The translations under genes were made by a program, and so were the position numbers. The notes under the pieces are model-generated. The model saw only the letters and a program-made list of their open reading frames with translations, made no database searches and was not told where the DNA came from. DNA of 64,000 bases. Origin: Pseudomonas oryzihabitans. GTDB taxonomy: Bacteria; Pseudomonadota; Gammaproteobacteria; Pseudomonadales; Pseudomonadaceae. Positions 17,082 through 25,156 of this stretch are shown one piece after another. The DNA is taken from contig NZ_CP017024.1 of the NCBI RefSeq assembly GCF_014522265.1, positions 2,508,001 through 2,572,000 of the forward strand. Direction: 5' to 3'. Positions within the stretch are counted from its first letter, which is position 1. Every line of letters starts with the position of its first letter.

Positions 17082-17709
17082 TTTTCAGTTCCAGCGCCTG
17101 GACCAGGTCCACGTTGGTGAGTTGGTGCAGCCCGGATTCAGCCAGGACGAAGCCAGGCTCCAGGGCGGCGTATTGGGTGTCGGAGGGGCGGACCGTCAGC
17201 TCGAAGCCGGCCGCGGTGACGGCGCCACGGTAGGCGCGGGTCTTGGTGGCGACGCGGAGCTCGATGGTGTCCAGGTGCGAGCGCAGGTTCTTGGCTGCCT
17301 CGACGACGGGCATGAAGCGCAGCGCGCTGCTGTTGGGCACGCCGATCTGGTCGACGTCGATCAGCAGGCGGAAGGTGCCGGGCTTGCCCGGCGGATCCTG
17401 CTGGTACCACTCCTGGACGCGGATCGGGAAACCCAGGGCGGCCAGGGCGTCCTTGATGGCGCCGAAGGTGCCCTTGGTGCGGTGGACCTGGATGCTCGCG
17501 CGGATGGTCTGGCGCTTCTGGTTCTCGCTCCACAGCGGATCCCAGGCGTCGACGGATAGGGCCCAGGCGAGCCAGGGCAGCTGCTCGGCCGGGGCGGTAT
17601 TCGGGTCCCAGACCGACCGGGTGGGTACCGGCACGTCGCTGATGGCGCTACCGGTTTCGGCCAGGCGCCGCTCCAGGTCCGTGCTGTTGGGTGGCAGCAG
17701 CTCAGACAT
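17074..17709 (-). CDS. I: Tail protein gpI (baseplate-fibre connector)
   Basis: The 211-aa protein is a P2 gpI family member: Leu-Leu-Pro-Pro-Asn-Ser-Thr near the start, then Trp-Asp-Pro-x-Thr-Ala-Pro-x-Gln-Leu-Pro-Trp-Leu-Ala-Trp-Ala-Leu-Ser-Val-Asp. gpI joins the baseplate wedge and is needed for fibre attachment. It overlaps J by eight bases and the fibre by eight bases. Confidence 0.93.
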   Translation of the reverse strand: MSELLPPNSTDLERRLAETGSAISDVPVPTRSVWDPNTAPAEQLPWLAWALSVDAWDPLWSENQKRQTIRASIQVHRTKGTFGAIKDALAALGFPIRVQEWYQQDPPGKPGTFRLLIDVDQIGVPNSSALRFMPVVEAAKNLRSHLDTIELRVATKTRAYRGAVTAAGFELTVRPSDTQYAALEPGFVLAESGLHQLTNVDLVQALELKNG

Positions 17710-18625
17710 TGGTGGCCCCTGCCACGGTCAGGGTGACGCCGGTCAAGTTGCTGGCTTCGCCATTGCCCAGCACCAGGCTGGCGGCGGGCTTGGTGAGCTT
17801 GACCGCCTGGACGCCGGACTGGTGCAGGGCCTTGTAAAGGCCGGACAGGGCGACGTCATAGCCGATCTTTTTCACGCTGGCGGCATAGTCCTCGACCGCC
17901 TTGTAGGCGGCGGCGACCACGACATCGGAATCCGGACCGTCGTAGAGGGTGAGCTCGGCGTTGACCTGGTAGTCCACGATGTTGGCCGACAGCACGGTCA
18001 CCTTGTCGGTGAGCGGCCGGACTTTCTCGGCGTTGAGGGCTGCGGTGACCTTGGCCAGCAGCTCGGGCGAGGCCAGGCCGGTGCCCAGGCGCGAGAGCAC
18101 GTAGATGGTCACCTGGGTCGGCGCGGGGCTGATGGCCTGGACGTCGCGGACGTTGCCATCGGCGGACAGGCCGTGGAACACGTAGCTGCCCTGGCTGCCG
18201 GCGGTGGTGTAGCCCTCGGGCGACAGCTGGATCCGCGCGCGGAAGTCGTCGTCGGATTCGTAGACGGCAGCGGTGGGCGGCACGGCGTTGGGATTGGCGG
18301 CCTTGAGCAGCAGGCGGGTCACGCTGAAATTGGCGCCCAGCTGGTCCAGGTCGGTGCCCACGGCGAAGGCGAGCATCACGCCGCGGGTGGCATCGTTGAC
18401 CCGCTGGCGGAGCACCAACTCGCGATAGGCGTTCTCCTGGAGCAGTTTGTTGACCGGATCCGACTCCAGGGCCAGGCGCTCGCGGATCGCCGCGCGCTCG
18501 GCCGCGGGGTAGAGGCTGATGAGGCGCTCCTTGCGGGTGGTGAGCAGGGTCTCGAAGTCCAGGGTCTCGACGATAGTCGGGGCCGGCAGCTGGCTGAGGT
18601 CGATGGGGCTGAAGGTGTCGACCAT
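17702..18625 (-). CDS. J: Baseplate assembly protein gpJ
   Basis: A 307-aa gpJ-family (T4 gp6-like) wedge protein with Ile-Asp-Leu-Ser-Gln-Leu-Pro-Ala-Pro near the N-terminus and Asp-Asp-Asp-Phe-Arg-Ala-Arg-Ile-Gln-Leu-Ser-Pro-Glu-Gly-Tyr-Thr-Thr-Ala-Gly-Ser around residue 127, the family hallmark. Start overlaps the W stop by one base (TAATG). It forms the inner baseplate ring with W and I. Confidence 0.93.
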   Translation of the reverse strand: MVDTFSPIDLSQLPAPTIVETLDFETLLTTRKERLISLYPAAERAAIRERLALESDPVNKLLQENAYRELVLRQRVNDATRGVMLAFAVGTDLDQLGANFSVTRLLLKAANPNAVPPTAAVYESDDDFRARIQLSPEGYTTAGSQGSYVFHGLSADGNVRDVQAISPAPTQVTIYVLSRLGTGLASPELLAKVTAALNAEKVRPLTDKVTVLSANIVDYQVNAELTLYDGPDSDVVVAAAYKAVEDYAASVKKIGYDVALSGLYKALHQSGVQAVKLTKPAASLVLGNGEASNLTGVTLTVAGATNV

Positions 18626-18966
18626 TACAGGCCTCCCAGGGTGAGCGGTGCGCGCAGGCTGACGGCGGCGTCGTTGACGGTGCTGTAGCCCTCGAGGTCA
18701 ACGAAGGCCTGGCCCGGGGCGTCGCCCAGGCTGATGCCGATGTAGGTGAGGTTGAGGCGGGGCTCCCAGCGCAGCAGGGCAGTCACGGCGGTGGCCTTGG
18801 CCTGCAGGGCGAGGGCGGGATTGAGCGGCTGGTCGAGCAGGCTGAACAGGTCGCAGCCGTAGGCGCGGCGCATGGTCCGCGTGCCGATCGGCGTGGTGAG
18901 GATGTCGGCCACCGACTGCTGCAGGTGCTCGAGCTCGGTGACGGTCAGGCCAGTGGATCGGTTCAT
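18625..18966 (-). CDS. W: Baseplate protein gpW (gp25-like lysozyme fold)
   Basis: The 113-aa protein matches the gp25/gpW family: a Thr-Pro-Ile-Gly-Thr-Arg motif followed by Arg-Arg-x-Tyr-Gly-Cys-Asp-Leu-Phe and Asp-Gln-Pro-Leu-Asn. gp25-like subunits initiate sheath polymerisation at the baseplate. It overlaps V by four bases and J by one. Confidence 0.93.
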   Translation of the reverse strand: MNRSTGLTVTELEHLQQSVADILTTPIGTRTMRRAYGCDLFSLLDQPLNPALALQAKATAVTALLRWEPRLNLTYIGISLGDAPGQAFVDLEGYSTVNDAAVSLRAPLTLGGL

Positions 18967-19556
18967 GCCGTGGGCGCTCCGGTCTTGCCGCTGCCGGTCT
19001 GCACGCCGCCGTGCGGATGCTTGACCAGGCTGATGCCGGCGGCGACCACGTCCACGCTGACGGTCACCTTGCCGGTGACGGTCTGGTTGCCGGTCTGGGT
19101 GTAGTCGCCCTGGTGGTTGATCGGGCCGACGATGTTGATGCCGCCGGTGCTGGTCAGATCGGTGACGCCACCCTCGGGCAGGACGGCCCGCAGGCGATGG
19201 GCTTCGCTGTCGTACTCGACGACGGCGCCGTCTGGGTAGGTGCGGCGGTGCAGGCCGGCGCGATCGCCGTTGGCAGGGATGAGGGCGCTGAACAGGCCGG
19301 TAATGGCGATGCCCTGGGCGGTCTGGCCGCTGGGGCTGAAAACAACAACCTGCTCGCCTACGGTGGGCGGATCCCAGTCGCGCGTAGTGCCAGCACGCAG
19401 GGCGGCCCAGGGCAACCAGCCAGTCAGCAGGTCGCCGCTCTGAACCCGAACCCGGGCAGGGCGTTTGTCTTGGAGGCTGCCATGGTCGACCTCGGCAACG
19501 GTGCCGAGGCGGATCAGGTTCTCGATGAGGCGGGAGAGGGCGGCGATGTCGGTCAT
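18963..19556 (-). CDS. V: Baseplate spike protein gpV
   Basis: A 197-aa gpV-family protein: an OB-fold N-terminal part (Leu-Ile-Glu-Asn-Leu-Ile-Arg-Leu-Gly-Thr-Val, Arg-Val-Gln-Ser-Gly) and a beta-helical spike near the C-terminus (repeating Thr/Val strands from Asn-Ile-Val-Gly-Pro-Ile-Asn to Val-Ser-Val-Asp-Val). It ends with His-Pro-His-Gly-Gly-Val, a likely His-x-His metal site of the spike tip. First gene of the V unit. No strong Shine-Dalgarno is seen before ATG 19556, and a candidate activator site is centred only 57 bp upstream. Confidence 0.92.
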   Translation of the reverse strand: MTDIAALSRLIENLIRLGTVAEVDHGSLQDKRPARVRVQSGDLLTGWLPWAALRAGTTRDWDPPTVGEQVVVFSPSGQTAQGIAITGLFSALIPANGDRAGLHRRTYPDGAVVEYDSEAHRLRAVLPEGGVTDLTSTGGINIVGPINHQGDYTQTGNQTVTGKVTVSVDVVAAGISLVKHPHGGVQTGSGKTGAPTA

Positions 19557-19603
19557 GCCGCGGAGGATGGCCGTACCTGCTGAATGTAGCAGCTGCCGAT
19601 ATT

Positions 19604-19622
19604 TGTATGAGTAAGAGCTACA
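19604..19622. promoter_or_regulatory. Candidate Ogr/Delta-type activator site of the V late promoter
   Basis: TGTATGAGTAAGAGCTACA reads TGT-N13-ACA with the same half-site spacing as the sites before FI and O/P. It lies between the V gene and the oppositely oriented cargo gene. The 57-bp distance to the V start is short. Confidence 0.5.
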
Positions 19623-19717
19623 AGACAGGCTACGATATTGCTGATGCTAGGCCTAGATCAGCGCTAGGTGAGAATTTTTAGATGTTAGCCTGGATGCAAA
19701 CATAAAGAGCTTAATGT

Positions 19718-20791
19718 ATGGATAAATTTTTACCTCTACTAAACTTAATAGGGACGTTATTTTTGACGGCTATTATTAATAGGTTTATTTCTTCATTTCG
19801 CATTCGTCAGTTGTATTTATCTTGTGATGATTGCATGTCATGCTATGAGAAAGAGGTTTCAGGGTGCACGCTCACGCTAACCATAGTGAATAAAGGGAAA
19901 GACAAAGAGGAGAAAGTAAAAATACGGTTTCCTTCGGTTAATGTAATTCAGGTTATCTCTGTTTCCGCAGGAGGTGTAACAGCGGAGGGGAATGAAATTT
20001 TCGTTGATCGAGTCTTGCCAGATGAAACTGTTAAGATGGTGGTGTACGTTGACGATTTTGACTTCAAAAAGAAGGCGTCTAGGCCAAGCATAAAGTCTTC
20101 TGACGCTAATGGAAAAGTATTTAATAAGAGAGGCAGTATTCCTCCGAGTGTGGGGCCGACTGTCCGATTTTTGTCATTCTGTTTGGCTTTATTCATACTT
20201 GCTTTTTATCTAGGTTATACCGGGCGCGATCCTTTTTCTATTTACTATGGCGTAAGGTATTCTTATTTAACCGATGCTGGAGTGAATTTTAAATTTTATA
20301 CCGACAATGCTCTTGTATCGGAGGGGACTAAGAGTTCCCCGACCTTAGAGCTACTCCCAGCTAGGCGTGAAGGATCGAAAATTATTTTCCCACTTAGCAT
20401 AAGGAATCCTTTCAAAACACCTATCTACGCAAATCTGTCTGGCACAGAGTCGACGTCGGATTTCTGGGAAAGACGTGAACAGCTTAAAAGAAAGGGGGGT
20501 AATCCTGATACAGATCCTGAAATTTTGATGTTTAGGAGAAGAATTTGGCTGAGCGATTGGGAAAGTGCAATAGGAAAAGTTGAGAAGAAAATTGAGCCCG
20601 GCCAGACGGCCATTCTAAGTTTGGAAAGAGTTGCAACGCCTGACGCGGAATTGAAAAATCTCAAGATCGACCTGAGAGTCGATGGTGAAGACAATAAAGG
20701 AAAGGTGTTCAAGGATCATTATACTTATGTTCCGGCTGATTCTCCTAGTGCGAGGAATATAGTGGACATGATAAAAGCGACAGGGAACTAA
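19718..20791 (+). CDS. AT-rich cargo gene: two-TM membrane protein, unknown function
   Basis: The 357-aa product has a hydrophobic segment at residues 5-22 and another at about 150-168. A beta-rich domain lies between them (Thr-Leu-Thr-Leu-Thr-Ile-Val-Asn-Lys-Gly near residue 52) and a second beta-rich domain follows with Phe-Pro-Leu-Ser-Ile-Arg-Asn-Pro-Phe. I do not recognise a family. It is transcribed against the late genes, is far more AT-rich than its neighbours and occupies the gap between S and V, exactly where P2 has the non-essential orf30. This is the signature of lysogenic cargo; an exclusion or abortive-infection role is a guess. Confidence 0.85.
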   Translation: MDKFLPLLNLIGTLFLTAIINRFISSFRIRQLYLSCDDCMSCYEKEVSGCTLTLTIVNKGKDKEEKVKIRFPSVNVIQVISVSAGGVTAEGNEIFVDRVLPDETVKMVVYVDDFDFKKKASRPSIKSSDANGKVFNKRGSIPPSVGPTVRFLSFCLALFILAFYLGYTGRDPFSIYYGVRYSYLTDAGVNFKFYTDNALVSEGTKSSPTLELLPARREGSKIIFPLSIRNPFKTPIYANLSGTESTSDFWERREQLKRKGGNPDTDPEILMFRRRIWLSDWESAIGKVEKKIEPGQTAILSLERVATPDAELKNLKIDLRVDGEDNKGKVFKDHYTYVPADSPSARNIVDMIKATGN

Positions 20792-20800
20792 TTGCATTCG

Positions 20801-21262
20801 CTATGAATGGTTAAATAGGCTCAGATGGTCGAGAAGTAATAGCCGTAAGTTGCCTATGTCTTCATCTGCGAATCCAAGTAGCCTACGTCTTGCATAGCGG
20901 ACCTCAGGGGCCCCACGCTCGGCGCGGTCTTTCAGGGCGTACTGGTGGACGCGGGCGATGCGGGAGACGCGGCCGGCAAAGCCGATCACCGCCTGTTGAG
21001 GCGAACCTTTGGCCTTGAGGTAGCGGGCCATCTTGAGCTTCTCGAACATGCGCCGCTTGATGCGGCCCTTCTTGCCACGCAGATCCCTCGGCTTGCGTGC
21101 CTCGAACGGCGAGCCATCCGGGTTCACCTGGGCGCGGATTCGCTGCTGCTGGCTGCGGCGCAGCTGCTGGGCAGCCTTGCGGGCCAGTTGAGCCCGGCCG
21201 CGGCCGTCGAGCTTCTGCAGCAGCGGCGAGAGCCAGGTCTCCAGCGCCTCGAGGTCAGCCAC
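20801..21262 (-). CDS. S: Tail completion protein gpS (virion morphogenesis)
   Basis: A 153-aa P2 gpS-family protein, basic, with Phe-Glu-Ala-Arg-Lys-Pro, Arg-Met-Phe-Glu-Lys-Leu and Arg-Ile-Ala-Arg-Val-His-Gln-Tyr-Ala motifs. I start it at GTG 21262 (Val-Ala-Asp-Leu-Glu-Ala-Leu), which overlaps the R stop by eight bases; the open frame extends upstream through R coding sequence. Essential for tail completion with R. Ends just before the cargo gene. Confidence 0.87.
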   Translation of the reverse strand: MADLEALETWLSPLLQKLDGRGRAQLARKAAQQLRRSQQQRIRAQVNPDGSPFEARKPRDLRGKKGRIKRRMFEKLKMARYLKAKGSPQQAVIGFAGRVSRIARVHQYALKDRAERGAPEVRYARRRLLGFADEDIGNLRLLLLDHLSLFNHS

Positions 21263-21785
21263 GGCTGCGGCCCGGCTGCGGTGTCTCCAGGGCGAGGGCG
21301 TCGCCAGCGGATCCGGACTTCCACTCGGCCAGCAGCTCGCCACCGGCGAAGACCTGCCAGGTACCGGGCTCCTGGTATTCGGTGTATTTCGATTCTGGAA
21401 CGTGGCTCAGCTGATAGGTGCCGTCTGGCTGGCTCTTGACGACCACGCGCTCGGTGAGGGGAAGGGTGATCGCAAGATCCACCTTAGAGTTGTCCAGGAT
21501 GTCGGCCTCGAAGCCGATGCCCTGGGCAGATTTGTCCAGGTTGACCAGGAGCTCAGACTGGTTCGTCCGGACCCAGGCCAGCAGCGGCAGCATCACGGCG
21601 TCCGGGTGGCCGGCGAAGTCGGTCAGGATGATCTGCAGCTCGTAGCCGTACTCCCAGGACAGGCTGGCTGCGGCGGTGCAGCGTAGCTTGCCCTTGTCGA
21701 TGAAGACCAGCAGCCGGTCAGGGCTGTGGCGCAGCTCAGGGACGGCGGCGAGCAGGTGAGCGCGAAGGCTTTCGGGCTTGTTCAT
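21255..21785 (-). CDS. R: Tail completion protein gpR
   Basis: The 176-aa protein starts Met-Asn-Lys-Pro-Glu-Ser-Leu-Arg-Ala-His-Leu, diagnostic for P2 gpR-type tail completion proteins, and has Trp-Glu-Tyr-Gly-Tyr-Glu-Leu-Gln-Ile-Ile-Leu-Thr-Asp-Phe around residue 44. It overlaps Rz1 by four bases (ATGA). Works with S in joining tails to heads. Confidence 0.92.
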   Translation of the reverse strand: MNKPESLRAHLLAAVPELRHSPDRLLVFIDKGKLRCTAAASLSWEYGYELQIILTDFAGHPDAVMLPLLAWVRTNQSELLVNLDKSAQGIGFEADILDNSKVDLAITLPLTERVVVKSQPDGTYQLSHVPESKYTEYQEPGTWQVFAGGELLAEWKSGSAGDALALETPQPGRSRG

Positions 21786-22039
21786 GGGTGGGCCTGCTGG
21801 GCGTCATAGACCATATCGACCTGGGCCGCGCAGTCGGCCCAGGCAGCTTCCAGCGCCTCGCTGTCGTCCAGGAGCTCGCCGTTATTGCGCGGGTGGGTCG
21901 ACGGCAGCTGGCAGCGCGTTACCACTGGACAGCCACTCACGGTAAGCCGTGGCTCCGGTGAGGACGGGCCGCTGGCGCAGCCGGCGAGCAGCAGCAGGCA
22001 GAGGCTGGCCAGCCCAAGCCTTGAGTTCAGCGTTTTCAT
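21782..22039 (-). CDS. lysC: Rz1-type spanin outer-membrane lipoprotein
   Basis: An 85-aa product from ATG 22039 with a signal sequence and lipobox Leu-Leu-Ala-Gly-Cys, followed by a proline-containing short mature part. It begins inside Rz in a different frame and runs past it, the standard Rz/Rz1 nested layout. It forms the outer-membrane partner of the spanin complex that fuses both membranes during lysis. Confidence 0.88.
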   Translation of the reverse strand: MKTLNSRLGLASLCLLLLAGCASGPSSPEPRLTVSGCPVVTRCQLPSTHPRNNGELLDDSEALEAAWADCAAQVDMVYDAQQAHP

Positions 22040-22316
22040 GTTCGAGCTCCTGGATTCGGCGCCGGCGGACATCGATCTCGCGGCGCAGGTCTTTCTGGGT
22101 GGTCTGCAGCTGGGCCTGGGCGGCCCGCTGCTCGGTGAGGGTGTCGGTGAGGTGGTCGCGCTCGCCGGTCAGCTGGGTGACCTGGTCCTCAGCGGCCTCG
22201 CGCTTCTGATTGGCCTGGTCGATGCGCAGGCCCTGCGCATAGAGGGTCAGGCACAGCACGGCGATCGTGAGGGCCAGGGCCAGCGCGAAGAGCGCCTTCT
22301 CCTTCCAGCTGATCAT
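21882..22316 (-). CDS. lysB: Rz-type spanin inner-membrane protein
   Basis: The 144-aa protein has an N-terminal transmembrane helix (about residues 8-27) and a long periplasmic coiled coil (residues 33-100, rich in Gln, Glu, Arg). This is the architecture of i-spanins. It follows the lysis genes and contains the start of Rz1. The start overlaps the preceding small gene by four bases. Confidence 0.88.
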   Translation of the reverse strand: MISWKEKALFALALALTIAVLCLTLYAQGLRIDQANQKREAAEDQVTQLTGERDHLTDTLTEQRAAQAQLQTTQKDLRREIDVRRRRIQELEHENAELKAWAGQPLPAAARRLRQRPVLTGATAYREWLSSGNALPAAVDPPAQ

Positions 22317-22519
22317 TGGCGGTACCAGCCAGCGCGGTTCATCGCCGCCTGGTCCAGGTGCTCGAGCTCGCCGATCACCACGACAGCCCGCACGCCTGGC
22401 TTGGCGGTCTGGATGGCTTCACAGAGACGCTCGGCCTCCTCGAAGGACGCGCCGGCCGGCAGGATGAAGACCTCCCCATCCTGCGGCTCCAGGCGCTGCA
22501 CGTCAGTGACGGGTGTCAT
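22313..22519 (-). CDS. Small phage protein between endolysin and Rz
   Basis: A 68-aa acidic protein (Met-Thr-Pro-Val-Thr-Asp, Gly-Glu-Val-Phe-Ile-Leu-Pro) without membrane segments. Four-base overlaps with the endolysin and Rz genes make it a genuine operon member. No known domain. Confidence 0.72.
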   Translation of the reverse strand: MTPVTDVQRLEPQDGEVFILPAGASFEEAERLCEAIQTAKPGVRAVVVIGELEHLDQAAMNRAGWYRQ

Positions 22520-23340
22520 GCGGCGTCCTTAGCCGGGGCGGCGGCGCTGTAGCGGGCGAAGGCGCGCTCGAGCTTCACGTCGTACAGGTTGCGGGCGTAG
22601 GCCGGGCCGTTGTAGCCGCGGGCGAAGTCCGCCCATTTTCCGGCCTTGAGGGCCTTGAGCAGCGCAGGCTCCGCCTTGACGAAGCGGACGAAGGCGTCGA
22701 GCTGCTCGGCTTCGCTGGTCTGCAGGCGGGTGACGAAGTCCTGGACGCTGGCATAGCCCAGGTCTTGCCAGTGGTAGCCCATGACCTGGAACAGGCCCCA
22801 GCTGCACGACTCTAGCGCGCAGGCCTCGTCGATCTGCCGGGCCGAGGTCAGGCGCTGCCACTCGGCCGCACCGCCGACGTAGCCGCCGGACTTCGGGTTG
22901 ATCAGGTTCGGGTTGAGGGCTGCCAGACGATCGGCCTCGGCCTGGCCGTGGGCCTTGACCAGGCGCTGATAGAAGACGTGGCGCTCGAACAGGATCACCA
23001 CCCTGCCGTTGTCCAGGAAGCCTTCGCCCTTCGACTCGACCTCATTGACCGCCTGAACGGTCGCGACGGGGACGCCCAGGGTCTTGGCGGCGTGCTCGAG
23101 GTCGGCGAATCCCAGGTGCAGCGGGTCGCGCTTGCCCAGTAGGGCAGCGAAGGTCTTCGGGCCGGCGATGCCATCGGCCACCAGGCCGACAGAGCGCTGG
23201 AAGTCTTCGACGGCGTGCTCGGTGCCTTCGTCATAGTCGCCGTCCAGGTCGACGGAGAAGCCAGACGCGGCCAGGGCTTTCTGCAGGTCGCGCACGGCCA
23301 GGCCGTGGGCGCCGATGATCAGGATCTTGGGCTGGTTCAT
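22516..23340 (-). CDS. Modular endolysin: peptidoglycan-binding + N-acetylmuramidase
   Basis: The 274-aa protein has an N-terminal PG-binding domain (about residues 8-75: Val-Arg-Asp-Leu-Gln-Lys-Ala-Leu, Asp-Gly-Asp-Tyr-Asp-Glu-Gly-Thr, Gly-Pro-Lys-Thr-Phe). A DUF3380-type N-acetylmuramidase domain follows (Asn-Glu-Val-Glu-Ser-Lys-Gly-Glu-Gly-Phe, Arg-His-Val-Phe-Tyr, Ser-Cys-Ser-Trp-Gly-Leu-Phe-Gln-Val-Met-Gly). The Glu in Val-Glu-Ser-Lys-Gly is the probable catalytic acid. There is no signal sequence, so release depends on the holin. N-terminal binding domains are common in Pseudomonas phage endolysins such as those of phiKZ type. Confidence 0.92.
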   Translation of the reverse strand: MNQPKILIIGAHGLAVRDLQKALAASGFSVDLDGDYDEGTEHAVEDFQRSVGLVADGIAGPKTFAALLGKRDPLHLGFADLEHAAKTLGVPVATVQAVNEVESKGEGFLDNGRVVILFERHVFYQRLVKAHGQAEADRLAALNPNLINPKSGGYVGGAAEWQRLTSARQIDEACALESCSWGLFQVMGYHWQDLGYASVQDFVTRLQTSEAEQLDAFVRFVKAEPALLKALKAGKWADFARGYNGPAYARNLYDVKLERAFARYSAAAPAKDAA

Positions 23341-23651
23341 TGCGTTTCTACCTTGCGTTCGACGAAGCGTTTAGCCGCGGCGCGAGTACCCTCGACGCCC
23401 AGCAGTCCGATGATTCCGCCCCAGAAGGGGCCGGTGCTGGCAGGTATGCCCAGCAGGGAAAGGCCGTGGCTTGCGGCCAGGGCCAGGGCGCCGCAGAGGG
23501 GCGCCTCGAGCAGCACGCGGCGCAGGGTGCCGCCGCTGTAGGCGATCCGCAGGCCCGCGATGACGCAGGCGACCAGGCCGGCGTAGAGCGCGGGCCAGTT
23601 GTGTTCGAGCCAGGCGGCGAGCCAGGCCCAGGTGTCGGGACGGTCGGGCAT
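23337..23651 (-). CDS. Phage holin
   Basis: A 104-aa protein with hydrophobic segments at about residues 22-38 and 46-66, further hydrophobic stretch to residue 85, and a charged C-terminus. The N-terminal Trp-Leu-Ala-Ala-Trp-Leu-Glu-His-Asn-Trp pattern fits the lambda-S-like holins of Pseudomonas P2-type phages. It overlaps the endolysin start by four bases, so pore and enzyme are produced together. Confidence 0.85.
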   Translation of the reverse strand: MPDRPDTWAWLAAWLEHNWPALYAGLVACVIAGLRIAYSGGTLRRVLLEAPLCGALALAASHGLSLLGIPASTGPFWGGIIGLLGVEGTRAAAKRFVERKVETQ

Positions 23652-23663
23652 GATGTTTCTCGT

Positions 23664-23888
23664 CTAGTCCCAGAGGCTGACCGGCTGTTGCGCGGCAATG
23701 CCGGCAGTGGCCTGGGCGGGGGCGTCTGGCAAGGTGATAGGGGTGCCGATCGGCAGAATGGGGCCCAGCTCCGCCAGGCCCGGGTTGGCTTCGAGCGCGG
23801 TCTCGGTGACGTCCTGGGTGCGCCCGTAGTGCCGCAGGCAGATCCGGTCCAGGGTGTCGCCTTGCTGGGCGCGCACGACGGTGGCCAT
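23664..23888 (-). CDS. X: Tail protein gpX (LysM-like)
   Basis: The 74-aa protein has a LysM-type core: Ala-Gln-Gln-Gly-Asp-Thr-Leu-Asp-Arg-Ile-Cys, Tyr-Gly-Arg, Asn-Pro-Gly-Leu-Ala and Pro-Ile-Gly-Thr-Pro-Ile-Thr-Leu-Pro, as in P2 gpX. It follows L with a one-base overlap (TGATG). Essential tail protein. Confidence 0.93.
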   Translation of the reverse strand: MATVVRAQQGDTLDRICLRHYGRTQDVTETALEANPGLAELGPILPIGTPITLPDAPAQATAGIAAQQPVSLWD

Positions 23889-24349
23889 CAGATGAGCTCC
23901 ACGGTGGTCCGGGCCAGGCCCAGAAAGTCGCGGACGGCCCAGCGCTGATCGCGGCGGTAGTCGTCGATGGTGGGGGTCTCCGCCTCGGCGTCCTTGTCGC
24001 CCTTGGCGGTGCTGTCGTAGCTGCGGTACCGCTCGGCGACCTCGGCCGCGGTGGCGGCATCGATCGCACGCAGGTACAGGTGAGCACGCTCGCTGACGCC
24101 GTCGATCAGCAGCCCGGGCACAGCGGCCAGGGTGGCGTAGCCGGTGGTGACCTGGGCGAAGCGGTAGCCGGCGAGTTCGCGGTTGACGGCGATGGCTGCG
24201 GCAATCACTGCTGCCTTGAGCTTTTCAGTGCTGACGCTGCTGTCGATCCGCAACCGCGCGCGGACCTGGTCCAGCTCGATCGCCGGCCAGAAAGGGTCGG
24301 ACACCACCTGACCGCTGGCGACGGTGCCGCCTGCAACGAATCCGCTCAT
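23888..24349 (-). CDS. L: Head completion protein gpL
   Basis: A 153-aa P2 gpL-family protein: Phe-Trp-Pro-Ala-Ile-Glu, Arg-Ala-Arg-Leu-Arg-Ile-Asp, Glu-Arg-Tyr-Arg-Ser-Tyr-Asp-Ser-Thr, and Ala-Val-Arg-Asp-Phe-Leu-Gly at the end. I start at ATG 24349 (Met-Ser-Gly-Phe-Val-Ala-Gly) rather than the longer open frame because the family begins there. It stabilises the filled capsid and forms the head-tail connection. Confidence 0.9.
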   Translation of the reverse strand: MSGFVAGGTVASGQVVSDPFWPAIELDQVRARLRIDSSVSTEKLKAAVIAAAIAVNRELAGYRFAQVTTGYATLAAVPGLLIDGVSERAHLYLRAIDAATAAEVAERYRSYDSTAKGDKDAEAETPTIDDYRRDQRWAVRDFLGLARTTVELI

Positions 24350-24451
24350 GGTGCTGCTCTCGAATGGGTCGCCGGTGGTCGGGGCTTCACGGTCCAAGGC
24401 TAGGCCTGGCCGATCCGCCCCGAGCCGGCGGGGTTGCGGGGGACCGCTCGG

Positions 24452-25153
24452 TTAGCCACCAGAGGCGGCATGTTTCTTGGCCAGGCGCTCGGCCCGTTCC
24501 AGGTCTTTCTTGCCGCCGCAGCGGTCGTGCAGGCTGATGGCGCGCTGCAGGGCAGCGATGCCGCGAGCCAGCTGACCCTCGGCGCCCGGCCGCTCTTCAT
24601 CGATGCCCTCGAGCTCGGCCCGGCCGATGGCCAGATAGAGCTTGGCGCGCGCCTCGTCGGGCATGTCTTGCTCGGCGGTGAGCGCGTCGGTGTAGAACAG
24701 GAGGTCCGGCTCGAACGGCTGACCGGCTTTCTGGGCGTTGAGAGCGGCGGTGGCCACCTCTTCAGCGATCAGGCAGCCGGTGGTCCGGGCGAAGCGATCC
24801 GGCATCACCAGGCCGTGCTTGAGCACGTAGGCAGCGATGTGGAGCGCGCCCCAGAAGTCGCCGGCATCGATGCGCCAGATCATCACGGTGACCAGCACCT
24901 CGTCCTGGGCACCATTGCCGCCCTCGAGCACGCCGCTGACGTAGTCGGCATAGGCGCCGAGCAGCTGCCGCTTGAGCTCGGCCTTGGCCTGGGTGGATTG
25001 CACCTGCTTGAGTCGCAGCCGGTCCTGCAGCAGCTGGGCCAGCTGCTGCTCGTACACGGTGCGGCCCGCCATGCTGTCGGCCGGCCCGACAGCTGCAGCG
25101 GCGAGTGCCGCTGCAGCTGCTAGGAAGTGCCGTTTCGCGGGAGAGGAGGCCAT
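24452..25153 (-). CDS. M: Terminase small subunit gpM
   Basis: The 233-aa protein starts with Met-Ala-Ser-Ser-Pro-Ala-Lys-Arg-His and an Ala-rich helix, then Tyr-Glu-Gln-Gln-Leu-Ala-Gln-Leu. The middle contains Met-Ile-Trp-Arg-Ile-Asp-Ala-Gly-Asp-Phe, characteristic of P2 gpM. It recognises cos DNA and acts with gpP (27202) in genome cutting and packaging. It follows the capsid gene by three bases. Confidence 0.92.
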   Translation of the reverse strand: MASSPAKRHFLAAAAALAAAAVGPADSMAGRTVYEQQLAQLLQDRLRLKQVQSTQAKAELKRQLLGAYADYVSGVLEGGNGAQDEVLVTVMIWRIDAGDFWGALHIAAYVLKHGLVMPDRFARTTGCLIAEEVATAALNAQKAGQPFEPDLLFYTDALTAEQDMPDEARAKLYLAIGRAELEGIDEERPGAEGQLARGIAALQRAISLHDRCGGKKDLERAERLAKKHAASGG

Positions 25154-25156
25154 GGC

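Noticed and set aside
17243..18688. Plus-strand 481-codon frame opposite I and J
   Set aside because: The minus strand encodes gpI and gpJ with conserved motifs and typical overlaps.
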